A DNA stretch of 64,000 bases from contig NC_134829.1 of NCBI RefSeq assembly GCF_004210375.1, positions 31,760,034 to 31,824,033 of the forward strand. Reading direction: 5' to 3'. Below are positions 40,601 through 55,600 of this stretch, piece after piece; the stretch's first letter is position 1; the number at the start of each line of letters is the position of its first letter. Under the pieces are notes generated by a model. The model had not been told where the DNA came from, made no database searches, and saw only the letters and a list, made by a program, of their open reading frames with translations. Origin of the DNA: Tachypleus tridentatus (taxonomy: Eukaryota; Arthropoda; Merostomata; Xiphosura; Limulidae). The position numbers were made by a program, and so were the translations under genes.

Positions 40601-43600
40601 ACGAAAGTAATAAAAAGGTTTTAAAAGACGTGTAGCAAAAGTATAATAATAACTTGCCAGGATGACCAACGGGTAATTCAAACAACAGTGTTAGTCACCT
40701 GAAGTTGGCCTTTCCAGTCCTGGTTTCAAGTTATTTAATATTACGACCAGTTTCTAATTTCAAATCAAACTAGATGATCTGTAATTTTTAAAAGGGAACC
40801 ATATTAAAAAGGTGTAATGTATAAATTAAAAAACTTAGATAGTATTAAAAAGATTAGTAGCCTTTAAAAAACTAAAAACATTACCAAGGTGGACAGTGTC
40901 ACCATCACCGATAACACTGTCTAAGGTTATGGTCAAACCTTGGAACAGAACCTGCTTAAAATGGTATCGTCGTTGAGAGTTGTAACAACAACAAGAAAGT
41001 AAAATGTGGCTTATTGTGATCTGAGTATCACAGAGACTACACAATAGTGTATCAGTTACAGATAAAAAAAGAAAACGATAAATAAAAAAACTTTGACCAA
41101 TGCATAGTCTAATTAGAACTTTCTCTTTCCGATCCTTACAAAAACAAAACAGCCAAAGTTCATTAGATGGTTTTATTTCAAAAATCTTGTGTTTACGTTG
41201 CTCGCTCCAAGACGACTGCCAGCTGGCATGGAGCTGAGCCTTGAATACAGGACCATAGTCCATGTATGGGAAAGGCACAGCAGTGACAGTGCCAGAGCAG
41301 ATCAATTTAGCTGTGGTGTCAGCAAGCTCATTCCTGTGAATACCAACGTGGCCTGGTATCCAGAAAAACTGGATAAAAGTAGAAGTTAAAGAGAAATGGA
41401 CCAGTCGGTTTTGAATATTGGGGAGAACAGGATGTGAACCAATGTGAAGCAATTCCAAGGCCAGTAAACAATTAAGCAAGTCAGTAAAAAAAGTGCAGTT
41501 TGAGTACTGTTTAGCTTCTATGTAATCCATGGCAAGAAAAATGGCATAGAGTTCAGCAGTGAACACAGAAGCTGTAGAGAGGATTCTGCATTCAACCACT
41601 GAACCACAACAAACCATGGCAGAGCCCACACAGTCCCCTGATTTCGAACCATCTGTATAAATGTGAATGGAACGATCGTTCAAAAGCTCTTCAGCAAATA
41701 GCAGACAGTATTTCCAATCAGGAGTTCTACTTTTCTCAAATGACTTAAAGATAAGTCACAACTGGGGATTGTAAGAAGCCATGGTGGGATGAGCTGACCA
41801 GTGGATACAGCAATGTTATTAAAGGACAAACCCAATTCACCCAACTGTGCCTGGACACGAAGGCCAAAAGGAGCAATGGTAGACCGTCTGTTCTGAAAAA
41901 GTAATGTCCACCGAGGAAGGAAAATACAACCCCAGGTGAGATGCTTTGGTAAGGAACAAAGTTTTGAAGCATACAGTAAAGACAGTTGCAAATGGCAGAG
42001 GTGCAAAGAAGGTTCATAAGACTATGTATAAGCTCTGAACTGGGGAAGTGCAGAAAGCCCCAATGCAAAGCCGAAGTCCTTGATGATGAATAGGGTCTAG
42101 CATCTTTAAGGACAATGATCAGGCAGAGCCACAGACCAGTGATCCATAGTTGAGTTTCAATCAAATAAAAACACAATATATCTTTAGCATAGAACATCAA
42201 TTTGCTCCCAAAGTGGTGGAAGAGAGAATATGGAGGATGTTCAGTGTTCTTGTACATTTGACCCATAACTGCTTGATGTGTGGTATAAAGGTCAGCTTAC
42301 AGTCAAAGATAAGCCTCAAGAACTTTGTCTTAGTGACCACAGGCAGCACAACTTCACTGGTACAGATCTCAGGATTAGGGTGAATATCCCATTGTCAGAG
42401 AGAGAAGTTAAAGCCACTTGCTGTGATCCACTTCAGTAAACGATTGAGGGCAGTCTATAGCTGCTGCTCAATATACCTCATCCCTGATGACTGACATGAG
42501 ATGTGAAAGTCATTGACATAGAGCTCATCTGCAGCAGTGAGGGAATTGTTCAGTGATGGCATTAATTTTAAACTGAAAAGTGTGACACAGCCCTGAAGGA
42601 CTCCAAGCTCCTGTAGAATAAACTCGAAAGTTTGAACCCACACGAACTTGGAATCACCTCCCCATTAAAAATTTTTTAATAAAAATGGGCAAGTGGCCAT
42701 GCAACCCATATAAAGTGGAGCTCTCACGAATGTCCATACCTCCATGTGGTATCATAAGCCTATTCAAGGTCAAAGAATACTGACACAAGATGTCTCTTGT
42801 GAAAGGCTTTTCTGATCAATGTTTCAAGTCGAATCAGGTGGCCTATGGTGGAGCGCTGTTCTTGAAACCCACACTGGGTGGGTGAGAGGAGGTTGTTTGA
42901 TTCAAGAAACCAAACAAGATGAGAATTAACCATCCTCTCTAAGGTCTTACAGAGACAGCTCATCAAAGCAATTGGATGGTAGTTTGAAGGAATCTTGGGA
43001 TCCTTCCCAGGCTTAGAGAAAGGTAGGACAATAGCCTGGCAACAGGTATCAAGAAAAACATTTTTCTGCCAGATCTGGTTGAAAACAATCAGAAGGACAG
43101 AAAGAGAAGCAAGAGATAGATGGCACAGAATGTCATAATGTATATCATCAGGTTCAATCGATGTACTGCCAGACAGATGAAGGGCCAGTTTGAGTTCCAC
43201 CAGCGTGAAGGAATGATTAGTCATAGAGACAGTCAATTTGAAAGGAAAGAGGTGAACACTCTGCCAGAATCTTGATGGCCAAGAAGGTGGAGGAACAAGC
43301 AGAAGTGCTAGATACCTGACAAAAGCTTTCACCTAGAGTATCAGCAATGCTCCGGACATCAGCTACCTCTTGGCCATCAGAGAGCAAGATTGAGAGGGGG
43401 ACAGAATTATATTTCCCACTGACCTTTCACATTTTGTCCCACATGACTTCAAAACTGGTGGAAGAAGATATGCCAGTTGTGAACTTAATCCAAGATTCCT
43501 TCTGGTTTTGATGTGTTACTCATTGAGCATGCACACAGACCCGCTGGAAAGCTATGCAATTCGAAAGTGTGGGATATCATCGGAAAGTATCCCATGCCCG

Positions 43601-46600
43601 TTTTTGAGCCTTCTGTGCCATGTGGCAGACAGGATTCTATCATGGATGAGGATATAGTAGAAAATGTATCAACGTTTTAGGAACATAATGAGCAGCTGCT
43701 TGTATAAAACAGTCAGTTACTGCTGCCACACAGTTGTCTACTGATGGATTACAGATGATGGCAGGATCAAGTTCTGCAAGAGCAGTGAAAGAGAGCCAGT
43801 TTGCCTCATCCAGCTTCCACCGGAGCACGTGGGTTGGGTAGCATTGACCACGGCCAGTCTCTGTCAAAATTATAGGAAAATTATCACTGCCTCGTGAATT
43901 GTCAAACCCTCCATGAAAAATGTGAGAATAATCAAGGGAAGTAAATTGAGAGATCAACAGCAGTAAAGAATTAACTAGGTACATGGAAAAAAGTACAAGA
44001 ACCAGTATTGAAAAGAGAAAGATTGTGATCAAAGAGCATATGCTCTACAAAGCGACCACTCCTATCAGTATCAGCACTTCCCCAGAGGGATGATGTCCAT
44101 TAAAGTTCCCCAGGATGAAGAAGGGAGATGGCAACTGTTCAAAGAGAGCATCAAGGTCTGACTGATCATATGTCTCTCCAGGTGACAGGTAGAGAGAACA
44201 AACAGTGATTGTATGATCCAAGGAAACACAGATGGCTACGGCCTCCAAGGGTGTGTCGAGTGGCAAAGACAGGGTGGGCACATGCTGATCAACCAACAAT
44301 GCCACCCCTTCATGCACTCATCTATCACACAGCCTGTCATTTCTGTACAAAGAAAACTGCTACAAGGTGAGTATATCAGTAGCTTTCAGAAATGTTTCCT
44401 GTAAGGAAAGACAAATAGGATGGTAGGAAGCAATCAGTGTTTTGATGTTATCCAGATTAGAACGTAAACCTCAACAGTTCTATTGTATCAGGATGGCCAT
44501 TTTTATTTACATGTTGGCAAATTGGGTGAAGAATCCTTCTGTTTATGACCACATCTTTTTTCCTCACTGTCCTTATTAGAGGAAGGTCTATTTGACCTCC
44601 ATGGATCCTGCCCTGGGTCGATTGGGCAGGTTTTTGCTGTTGGAAGGGGATTCCAGTGACTAAGGACGTGGCCGAATGAATGTTTTGCATCTTGGAGTGG
44701 GAGAAGATGTATCTATATAAGGAAATGCCTGTACCTGGAATCAAAGGATGTGGATCTTGGAGTTTGTTGGAATGTATGTAAGAGATAGAGATAGGTGTTG
44801 AAGTTGATTCATCAATTTTTTTAACCATGGAGGTCAAAAGACTTTTCTTTTGGAGGACACAGAAATATGTCTGCACTCCCACTGTAGTTGTGGAATAAAG
44901 TGCAGCAGAATACATCTCAGATGAGGTCATGGACAGCAATTTTCTAGCCTCAGGATAAGAAATGTTATGAATCGTTTTCAAACACTGCACCTCTTTTTTT
45001 TCCTCTTTCTCTTCTTTTTATGGGAAGAACAAAAGTAGGATTAGTGAGAGCCATTGCAACTGATACAATGAGGGTCCGTTTCACACTCGTAGGGGTCCTT
45101 GCTACTGCAACGAGCACATGTCAAGGAACCACAACATGACATCGTCGAGTGACTGAACTGCCAACACTGGAAACGTCAGAGAGGTTTTGGAACGTATGGC
45201 CGTACTCTGCAAGTAAGATAACCTACCTTGACGGTGGCAGGTGGATGTGGTGATGTAAATGTCAGAATGGGGATATTGATCAGCAATATAATTCCATCTT
45301 TGCAAAAAGATATACTCCTCACTGCAAAAACTCCTTGGATGGAGAAACCAGCAAGAATCTCTGACTTTGGGATGTTCTTCAAATCCCTCTCAACAATAAC
45401 TCCTCATGATGAATTCAAAGTAGCATGAGGTGTAACCTCAATAGGTATATCCCCAGTTGTCTTTGAATGCAAGAGGAGTTCACTGTGTTGAGATGTTTCC
45501 ACCAATATGTCACCATATCAAAGCTTCTTTACTGACTTTGGAGAGCCAGCAAGTCCCTCTAGTCCCTTCTGAATGAAAAAGGGAGAGATTTGCCCTAAAG
45601 GTTTGTCTGAAAGTGATTGAAATAAGAAAATGAGGTACAACAGGTGGTACAGATGGTGAGGATTGCTGCTTAGAATCTTCAATGCATGGTTGTTTACCTA
45701 TAAACTGTTTTTTCACTATTTTATTAAGATGTCTAGTTGGAGTATCAATAATAAAGAAAGGGAAATTTCAGTGCCCACTGACCACACCCACCATGGAACC
45801 CTACAAGGGATGCACAACAATGTCAAACACGGACATTGCAGCAGTGCCAGGGTTTTGTGAGCACTATACCCAAACACCAGGATCAGATACAATGTCCACA
45901 ACACCTGTTGAGAACATCCAATACTGGTACTTGGTTGACCCTAGCCTGAGTGGACCAGCTGATTGACCCAAGAGGGGCAACCCCAAGGCTGCTTGTCTAC
46001 AGAAATTCAAGGCCAAAGTGGTGTGTTAGGGTTGGACCCCTCACCCACCAGGATCCTTTCCTCCCCTTCACGGGTTGCCACGCACAGCAAACATGTGGGT
46101 GGATGTTTAGATCCCAGAGGAGGTAATCTGAAAAAACAGAACCTTCCCTGGTCTCTTCACCACATACAGGAATCCACACTGAGGGTTAATAGGACAGCAT
46201 ACAAAGAAATAATATTAGGTAACTTATTTCCTACTTCCTGTAATGCAGCCAGCTTACACACAAGAAATTAGAACCAGCCAGTGCTACTCCTGGTATTGTC
46301 ACTTAATTACTTTTCTTACTGACAATTTACTGACCTCTGCAAGTAAACCTTCTCTCACTGGATTAAATTAAAATAATGTCTTTAATTCTTTTGCTCCTTA
46401 CTTATATCATTGACAAAAATAGAAAAACAAAGAATTACAAAAACCTTAAAACAAGTGATACAACAATAACTTCAAATACCTTTTTAAAGATACAAGTTCT
46501 TAAGAAGCAATGAAGCATGAATACGTATTCATGTATTCTTTCTTCTTACCATTGAAGGAAAGAGTAGTAGATTACTTTTACATATACTCTTTCTTTTCCT

Positions 46601-49600
46601 GGTATAAAACAGAGACAGAAATTTAATTTTCCATAAATTCATTGTATTTGAGATACAAGTACAAAAACTTACTTTTCAATATATTCCTTCATTACTTCAA
46701 CAGCTTTATCAGAATAAAGCCAAATGTTGTTAATCTTTTTCGAGTAGCCTGGAATCTACGAGTGAAGAAAATTAATAAAACACACATTAAGAAAAAGATG
46801 CAACTACTTTTTCTAAAATATTGACTGTATCTTACTTCCATAACAATCACTATACTATGACTTGTTCTTCTAAGAATTTATTGTCACTTCTCACACTTGT
46901 GGTTGACTGAGTCATCTCTTCAACCTCACTACATGCCAAAATTATTGGCCTTTAATTGAGAGTTTAATAATTAATACAACATAAAATTACAGAATTAATG
47001 AGATAACTGTATATTTCATAAATACAGCATTCATTCATGATGATGGTTTTGCCAGTAAAGACATCTTCATGTTCAGATAGATATGTTTTGTAACAGTTTA
47101 TTACAATGAACCAGAAGTGACCTTCAAAATCATCTAGAAACAAGTGGGAAGGAGCTTAAATTGGTTTGGTTGTCTAGAAAATTTCATGGATTTGTTTCTG
47201 AAACTCCTATTTATTATCAAACTTTTAGATTGTCCAGCTTTTACCTTTTGCACAGGCACGTAAAATATTGCATGTTTTTTTCTGGATCAAGTTTCAGTTC
47301 AGTTTCAATATGATGTCCTGTTTGATCTATATATATACAATATTGCTGTACTTTTTGATTCTTTGTTCTTGCATAACATTTTTTCTAGGTAGTTTTTATA
47401 GTTGAAGGCTAGTCTGTAAATTTATTTGTTTAGTATGTTACATATTTTATGAGGATTTCCGATGTAGCTCATCTTGAACCACTTCTTTTAGGGTTTATGT
47501 CATTTGGTACAGTATATGGATATACTGATTTTTTTAAATAAAAATGTATCAACTTTGTTGTAGAACCATTGTTAACAGAAATTGTTGTATAGATTTTAAT
47601 TCAGTTTCATTATCTTCAGATGACAAGTGTACATAAATAAGTATGTAACAACCTATGGAACATGGCAAGTTTGTAAAATATTGGATGTATTGAAAAAGCA
47701 CTTATGATATCATCACTATAAGTTTGTTTTCTGAATAGTTTAAAGAAATATATGTTGTTATTTATGTCAGAATTTAAGTCAAAAAAATTAACTTTTCCAT
47801 TTTCACCAAGTTCTATAGTAAGTTTAACAGATTTATTTCATGAATTTAGAAAATATAACAATTTCTGAAATCCAAAATGTATTGCCAATAACATTGCCAA
47901 ACATTATAGCTGTTACTTGTCTACTATGGTTTCCTCTTCTTTGCCCATCCAAGCATTGATCTGATTTTTTACTTTTTCCAGTCTTTTCTTCCTCATTTAA
48001 TTGCCTTTGGCAATATGTCTCATGACACAGATGATAATATTAGATAATATTATCTTCAGATAATATTATTGAAGTCTCTTAATACCAGCTTATAATAGGA
48101 AGGAAGGACAAGAGTGAGAGGGAGGTAAGTATTACTGGAAATAAAGTTTTGATTTAAGAGAATATTAATTTCAAGAATGTACTCACTTTCACTTGAATCC
48201 CACACTGATAAGGCAGATGGTCTGGCGCATGATCCATACAGAATACACATATGCATAAGTTATGAGCTTGCCAACAGAAGCTTAGCACCCTAGTGATTGA
48301 ACAGCACTACATCCAGAACAAGAATGCTCTTCACCCAGAATTTAAATCTTACACTGTAGGTGAAATTTAATGTAATCTGTCATCACTATTGGCTAAGCTT
48401 CAAACAGGTAGATGAGGTCCCATTGCTTGAGATTGGAATTACAAGGTCAAGGCCCTTAAATTCCTGTGTTGGTGGCTAGGGAATTTAGACCAAATTATAT
48501 GCATTTGTGAAAGGATTCCAAACTGTAGCTATAAGAGTGATGCATTCCAAACCACCGGAATCACAATAAAAAAGTGTATAACACCAAAAACCCTGCTGAT
48601 AAAACATCCATTCTGTAAGGAGAATCCAACTGAGTTGAGACAATTGGTCTGTCACCAAATTCATCACTCCAGGGACATAGCAAGCTACTGAGATGGTATT
48701 GTGGGAATGGGCTCAATATAAAAGATGCAAAGTTCAAAAACAAATGAGCCTTAATAGGAAATGTAGGGACTGAAATTCCCAACTATTGAGATATGCACCC
48801 TATGCCTGAAGAAAAGCAGCTGTGAAAAGATAAATTTTTGGATAAAGAGGCAGCAAAGGAAAGTCAATTACAGTATTGTTCCAACCAAACCACTACTTGA
48901 GATCAAAGATGGTGATCTTGAATGAAAAGACAGAGGAATCCAGTGAATCACTGTTCATGATCCACTGATTGTGTGGAGATCACTGAATAGATCTATGTGT
49001 GCTCATTTCAACAGAATGAGAGATTTGAGTGATGCCTGCATCCTGTTAAAAAACAACAAAAAAACATCCACACAGTAGGAGAAGGAATTGTGAGAAAGAG
49101 TCAGAGTGGCTGTTCCATAGTGTACAATTAAATGGGAATTGGCTGAACCTGAATGAGACGTGTTAAAAAGATACCCAGAAGGATGACATATTGTGCTGAA
49201 GTGAGAAGAAATGTCTTGGCTCTAATACATAAATCCTGCCTCAGTTAGTTTGGAAAGCAGTTTCTGAATGTGACTTTCTACCAACTAATGAGATGTTGCC
49301 TGTGGTAGAGACTCCAACTTAATGGTGTGTGCACAGGCCTAAGGAATGGAGGTGATGAGAAAAGCTTTGAATGATTTGGCAGAACACACATAGAACCAAT
49401 GCTAATTCGAAGGGCAGAGTTCTGAACTGCAGCATTAGACCCTTGTGGACAGAACGCTGATAGTAGTGGGATGACTCCACTATGGGAATGTGCAGATAGG
49501 CATTGGTGACATTGAACACACACATTAACAATCCTGGTGTAAATACCAATGCAGAGAGAGAAATGACTCAATCATAAACTTTGGGGATCTAGGAATTGAT

Positions 49601-52600
49601 TTAGATGAGAAAGATGATTGACTAGATGCCAATCTCACCATCTTCTTGTACATAACAAACAGATGGAAATAAAATTCGGGAAGAACTGGATAGGTTCTCT
49701 TCACATCTTCCTTGACCAACAAATCTCAGACAGCCTTAGAATGAAGTTCTGAAATTTTAGTGCCTGCAGGATGTGAAAATACAACAGGTAAGTGGAGATA
49801 ATAGTGGTGGTAATGTGAATTGAATAACCAATTCTGATGCACAGTCCTCTAGTATCCATTAATTCATAGTAAAGATTTCCCACATGTCCAGAAATTCTTA
49901 GAGCCAAGCCCCCATAGACCAAAGAGCATATATAATAGTCACTAAGGGTCTAGGGAAAACTTTCACATATGAACTAACCATAGACCAATTAAATATGCAT
50001 TTGAGAGAGGGTTAATTATTGCCAAAATTTTGAAATGGCAACTTTAACTTTTGACCTTTTAACTCCAAGATCAATAGTTTTCTTCAGCACCAAGTTTCAG
50101 ATCTACTGAACAAATATACTGAATAGCTGGTAATATCTACAGATATTCTGTTGTACATTAACACAATATCCTTCTGAATGCTTATTCTCATGCAAGGCAG
50201 CTAACACTATGTTTACAGCTAACATGAATCGTAAACCATAATCTGTGGCTCTTCAAAAATATACACCCTGATAACAGCACTGCTGGTAAATCCAAAATAC
50301 ATGATCACCTTTAGTGAATGAATGTGGACTGATCTCAATCCAGATAATGCAACTGTGTGCAAACACATATCTATGGATGGGAGAGTGGATTTCATCAGTT
50401 CACAAAATTTTGGCAAGCCAACTGTCATTTATGTGGACATGTGCAATTAATTCTAAGACAAATTCAACTGCTTCTCTGCAGTCATCCAGTCTTTCATGAA
50501 TACAGCTTTATTGTTTTCAGCATCATCTTCCACACAGTTTGCTGATATGGTTCAGTAGACTTGTCAACTTCATTCATGCTGCATTCCCCATTAGTATTGC
50601 ATTATTTTACATCCAAGTACACTTACTGAATTACTGCAGCATCTTTCAGAAGAGTAATCAAATGTCCTGATCATGATGGATGTCCTCAACTTTAGGAGTG
50701 ATGAGATTAAGTACATCCACTGAGCTGCATTGGTTGGTTGGTTGGTTGGCATTTAATGGTACAAAGCAACTAGGTTATCTACAAGTCAAGTAAAATTATC
50801 AAAATTCATAGAAAGGAATCATATTAAAACAAAACAAAGTCTAATTTTTGAATTAAAAACGTAAATAGTGTTAAAAAGGCCAATGGCCCTTAAAAAACTA
50901 AAAATATTTGTAAGATGGACAGCGTTGCCATTGCCAATGATACTATCCAGCATCAGGAGTAAAACTTGGGACAAAACATGTCTAAAATGGTGCAATCATT
51001 GACAGTCATAACAACAGTATGACATAAAAAAGTGGAATATTGTGGCATGAGTGTCACACACACCACACATTGATGCATCAGTCCTAGATAAAAGAAAACA
51101 ATAAGTTACAAACTGTGACCAATGTGTTATCTAATTAGGACAATTTTTTCTTTCTGATGTGTTTGGAAACAAGACGGTCAGTCTAAAAGAGAGTTTTATA
51201 TTTTATCTGGATAAGCTTGTTTTCATGTTGCTCACTCCAACTCGACTGCCAACTGGCACAGAGCCAAGCCTTGAATACAGGATCACAGCCCATGATGTAT
51301 GGAACAAGCACAGAAGTGATAGCACCAGAGCAGACAGACATAGCTGCAGTGTCAGCGAGCTACTTCCTGTGGATACCAGGCCATGCTGAACAGAAGTAGA
51401 CATTAAAGAGAAATGGACCACTCAGTTTTGAATATTGGTGAGAACGTGGTTAAAGTAACGTGAAGTAATTCCAGGGTCAGTAGAGAACAAAGCGAGTCCG
51501 TATAAATAGTACAATTCAAGTACTGCTTAGCTTCTATGTGATCTGGGGCAAGAGAAATGTCATACAGCTTGGCAGTAAACACAGAAACTGTAGAGGGGAT
51601 TCTGTGCGCAACCACCAAACCACAGCAAACCATGGAAAATCCCATAGAGTCACTTGATTTTGAACCATAAGTATAAATGGGAATGGAAGGATGGTTTGAA
51701 GGATGTTCAGCATATAAAAGACAATACCTTCTCGGATGACTCAAAGAAAAGTGACATTTGGGGATGATAATAAGCCATAGTGGGATGGGCTGACTAGTAG
51801 ATACAGCAACGTCATGCAAGGACAGATCAAATCTATTCAATTGCACTTAGATAAGAAAGCCAAAAAAACAATAACAGATTGTCTGTTCTGAAAAAGCATG
51901 GCCCACTGAAGAAGGAAAACACAACCTCAGGTGGGATGCTGTGGTAAGGATCGATGCTTTGAAGCATAGAATGAACAAAGATGCAAACAGCAGTGATGTG
52001 GAGGAGGTTCATGAGACTCTGTGTACAAACTCTGAGCTGTGGAAATGTGGAAACCCCCATGCAGAGCCAAAGCCCCTGATGGTGAAAAGGGTCCAACATC
52101 TTAAAGGCCAAGATCATGGCAGAACCACAGACCAGATAACCATAGTCTAATTTCGATCCACTCCCTAAGAGTGGAAGAAAGTACATGGAGGATGTTCAGC
52201 ACTTTGCACATTTGACTTGTAGCTGCTTGATGTTTGGTATAAAGGTTAGCTTATAGACAAAGATAAGCCCTAAGAACTTTGCCTCAGGGACCACAGGAAG
52301 CACAACTTCACAGACACAGAGTTCAGGATTGGGATGAATACCCCACTGGTGGAAAAAGTGCATGCAAATGGTTTTATAGACAAAGAAGTTAAAACTGTCT
52401 GCTGTGGTTCACTTCAGTAAAAGATTGAGGGCAATCTGTTGCTGCTGCTCAATAAACCTCATGTTCAATAACTGACAAAAGATGTAGAAGTTGTTAACAT
52501 AGAGCCCATTTGCTACACTAAGAAGGAGTTGTCCAGTGATGGTATTAATGTTTATACTGAAAAGTGTGACACTCAAGACACAGTCATGAAAGACTCCAAG

Positions 52601-55600
52601 TTCCTGTAGGAAAAAACAGGAAACTGTTGAACCCACACAAACTTGGAATCACTTCTCCATTAAAATTTTTTTAATAAAAATGGGCAAGTGGCCATGCAAC
52701 CCATATAAGTGGAGCTCTCATAAATTGCCATACCTTCATGTAGTATCATAAGCCTATTCAAGGTCAAAGAATACTGACACAAGATGTCTCTTGTGAAAGG
52801 CTTTTCTGATCAACGTTTCAAGTCAAGTCAGGTAATCTACAGTGGAGCTATGTCATTGGATCTCACACTGGATGGGTGAGAGGAGGTTGTTTGATTCAAA
52901 GAACCAAACAAGAGGAACATTAACCATCCTCTCTATAGTCTTACAGAAACAACTCATCAAAGCAACTGGATAGTAGTTTGAAGGAAATTTTGGATCCTTC
53001 CCAGGTTTAGAGAAAAGTAGGATAATAGCATGGTGCCACATATCAGGAAAAATATTCTCCTGCCAAATTTGGTTAAAACAACCAGAAGAATAGCAACAGA
53101 AGCAAAAGAGAGATGGCACACCATCTAGTAGCATGTATCATCAGGTCCAACCAATGCACTGCCAAACCAACAAAAAGCCATCTTGAGTTCCACCTGTGTA
53201 AAGGGGTAATTATAGTCTTGGAGACAATCAGCCCAAAAAGAAAGAGGTGATTGCTCTGCCAAAGCCTTGATGGTTAAGATGGTGAAGGATGAAGCAGAAG
53301 AGCTAAATACCTGGCAAAAGCTTTCACTGAGAGTATCAGCAATGCTTTGGGAATCAGCAATTTCATGGCTATCTGAAAGCAAGATTGAAAGGGGGACAGA
53401 ATTATACTACCCACAGACCCACCAAATCTTGTCCCATATGACTTTAGAACTGTTGATGGAAGATATGCTGGTTGTGAACTTAATCCAAGATTCCTTCTGG
53501 CTTTGACGTCTTACTTGCTAAGCATGTGCACGAGCCTGCTGAAAAGCAATATGTTTCAAAATAATATGCTCAGGGCCTTCTGTGACATGTGACAGGCAAA
53601 ATTACACCAAGGACAAGGATACTGTGGAAAAAGTGTCGAGGTTTTAGGAATACACTGAGCAGCTGCCTGGATAATACTGCTACCACTCAGTCATCTGTTG
53701 ATGGTTTAGAGATGACAGCAGGATTGAGTTTCACAAAAGTGGTGAAAGAGGGCCAGTTGGCTTGATACAGCTTCTATGAGGGCACAAGGGTCAGTGGCAT
53801 TGACCACAGCCAGTCTCTCAAAATGATAGGAAAATGACCCCTGCCCTGTGGATTACTTTTAATCCTAAATGAAAAGTGAGAGGAACAGACAGAGATCAAT
53901 AGCAGTAAAAGACTGACTAGATGCATGAAAGTAAGCATAAGAACCAGAATTGAAGCAAGAAAGGTTGTGATCTGAGAGCATACACTCTACAGAGTGACCC
54001 TTCCAATCAATATCAGCACCTCCCCATAAATTATGTCCATTGCAATTCCCCAGAATTAATAAGAGAGCAGCAACTGTTCAATGAGAACATCAAGGTCTGA
54101 TTGATCACAGCTCTCCAAGAGACAGGTAAAGAGAACAAACAGTGATGATACAACCCAAGGAAACATGGATGGCTACAACATCCTAGGGTGTGTTGAGTGG
54201 CAAAGACAGGGTGAGCACATGCTGATTGACCAGCAGTGCCACCCCTCCACGTACTCATCCATCACATAACCTGTCATTTCTGTACAAAAAAAACTGTTGA
54301 AAGATGACTGTATCAGCAGGTTTCAGAAATGCCTCCTGTAAGGAAAGACACACAGAATGGTAAGAAGCAATTAGTGCTTTGATGTCAACCAGATTAGAAT
54401 GTAAACGTCAACAGTTCCACTGTATTAAAGTGGCCATTTTCACTTATGTATAAGCAAACTGGGTAGAGAACCCTTCTGTTTTTGACCACATCTTTTTTCT
54501 TCTTCTTCTTTATTCAAGGGAGGTCTACTGACCTCCATGGATCCTGCCCTGAGTCAACTGGGCAGGTATCTGTCATTGGAAGAAAATTCCAGTGTGTGAA
54601 CAAATGATTGTTCTGCATCTTGGGCCAGAGAAGAAGATGGGCCTGAGGAAATGCCTGTACTCGGAACCAAAGGAAGTGGATCCAGGGATTTGCTTGAATG
54701 AATGTTAGGGACAGAGATGGGTGTTGACATTGATTTATCAACTTTATTAACCATGGAGGGCAAAAGACTTTTCATATGGTTTGAGAACAATTCTTTCAGA
54801 GGCAAAGAGAGATTTGTCTGCACTCCCACTGTAGCAGTGAGATGAAGTACAGGAGCATATGTCCGAGATGGAGTGGACAGCAACTTTCAAGCCCCAGGGT
54901 AAGAAATGTTGTGAATCGTTTTCATATACTGTATCTCTTTTACTTTCACCCACCTAGGGCATGAATGAAAGTATAATAGATGAGAACCACTGCTGTTAAT
55001 GCAATGAAGGTCTATTTCACATTCATAAGCATCAGGGTCCTTCCCATTGCCAGGAACCACGGCATGATGTCTCTGGGTGACTGAAATGCTGACACTAGAA
55101 ACATCTGAAAGGGTTCAGAATACATGGCTGTACCTTGCAATTAAGACAACCTGCCTTGATGGTGGCAGGTGGACATGGTGATGTTAATGCCAAAATTGGA
55201 ACACTGGTCAGCATCATAATTCCGTCTTTGCAAGTGGAGATACGATTCACTACAGAAACCCCTTGGATGGAGAAACGAACAAGAATCTATGAATCATGGA
55301 TGTTCTTCAAATCCCTCTTAATAATAAACTCTCATGATGAATTCAAAATAGCAAGGGGAGTAATCTCAATGGAATTTGAATGCAAGAGGAGTTCATTGTG
55401 TTTAGCAGTAGATGTTTCCACTAATATGTCACCAGAATGAAACTTTTTGACTGATACAGGAGAGCCAGCAAGTTCCTCTAGTCCCTTCTGAATAAAAATG
55501 GAGGCATTTGCCCTAAAGATTTGTCTGATAAAGAGTGCAATATCAGAAAATGAGGTACAGGTATTACAGGTGTTGAAGATCTTTAAGACATGGTCGTTTA

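Larger units (their letters stand above)
40246..46185 (-). mobile_element. Full-length I/Jockey-type LINE with RNase H, 12-bp TSD (copy 2)
   Basis: About 5.94 kb with its 5' end at the right. The same 12 bases (TTAATAGGACAG) flank it at 40234-40245 and 46186-46197, a clear target-site duplication. Order in element sense: 5' leader; ORF1 gag-like (about 45.7-44.6 kb) with zinc knuckles around 45.20-45.06 kb and NISYPEARKLL; APE-type endonuclease (about 44.5-43.7 kb, motif GNFNGHH); reverse transcriptase (about 43.3-42.2 kb, FSKPGKDPKIPSNYHPIALM); RNase H (41.7-41.3 kb); a C-terminal zinc-like CSLC...HILLSC; a 3' UTR; and a tail of CCAA repeats (TTGG on the forward strand, 40246-40253). RNase H after RT points to the I group rather than true Jockey or CR1. 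The copy is dead: ORF1 has stops, ORF2 is frameshifted, and the RT YVDD motif reads YVND. Confidence 0.9.

Noticed and set aside
40835-41683. 282-codon RNase H ORF as a host gene
   Set aside because: It sits in frame order after LINE endonuclease and RT domains inside target-site duplications, and other copies show the same domain broken.
42150-42383. Plus-strand ORFs across the LINE copies
   Set aside because: They are antisense shadows of the minus-strand LINE polyprotein.
47220-50620. A host gene with several exons in the 47-50.6 kb region
   Set aside because: The recognisable pieces are reverse transcriptase or transposase motifs of three unrelated element types, with stops in every frame.
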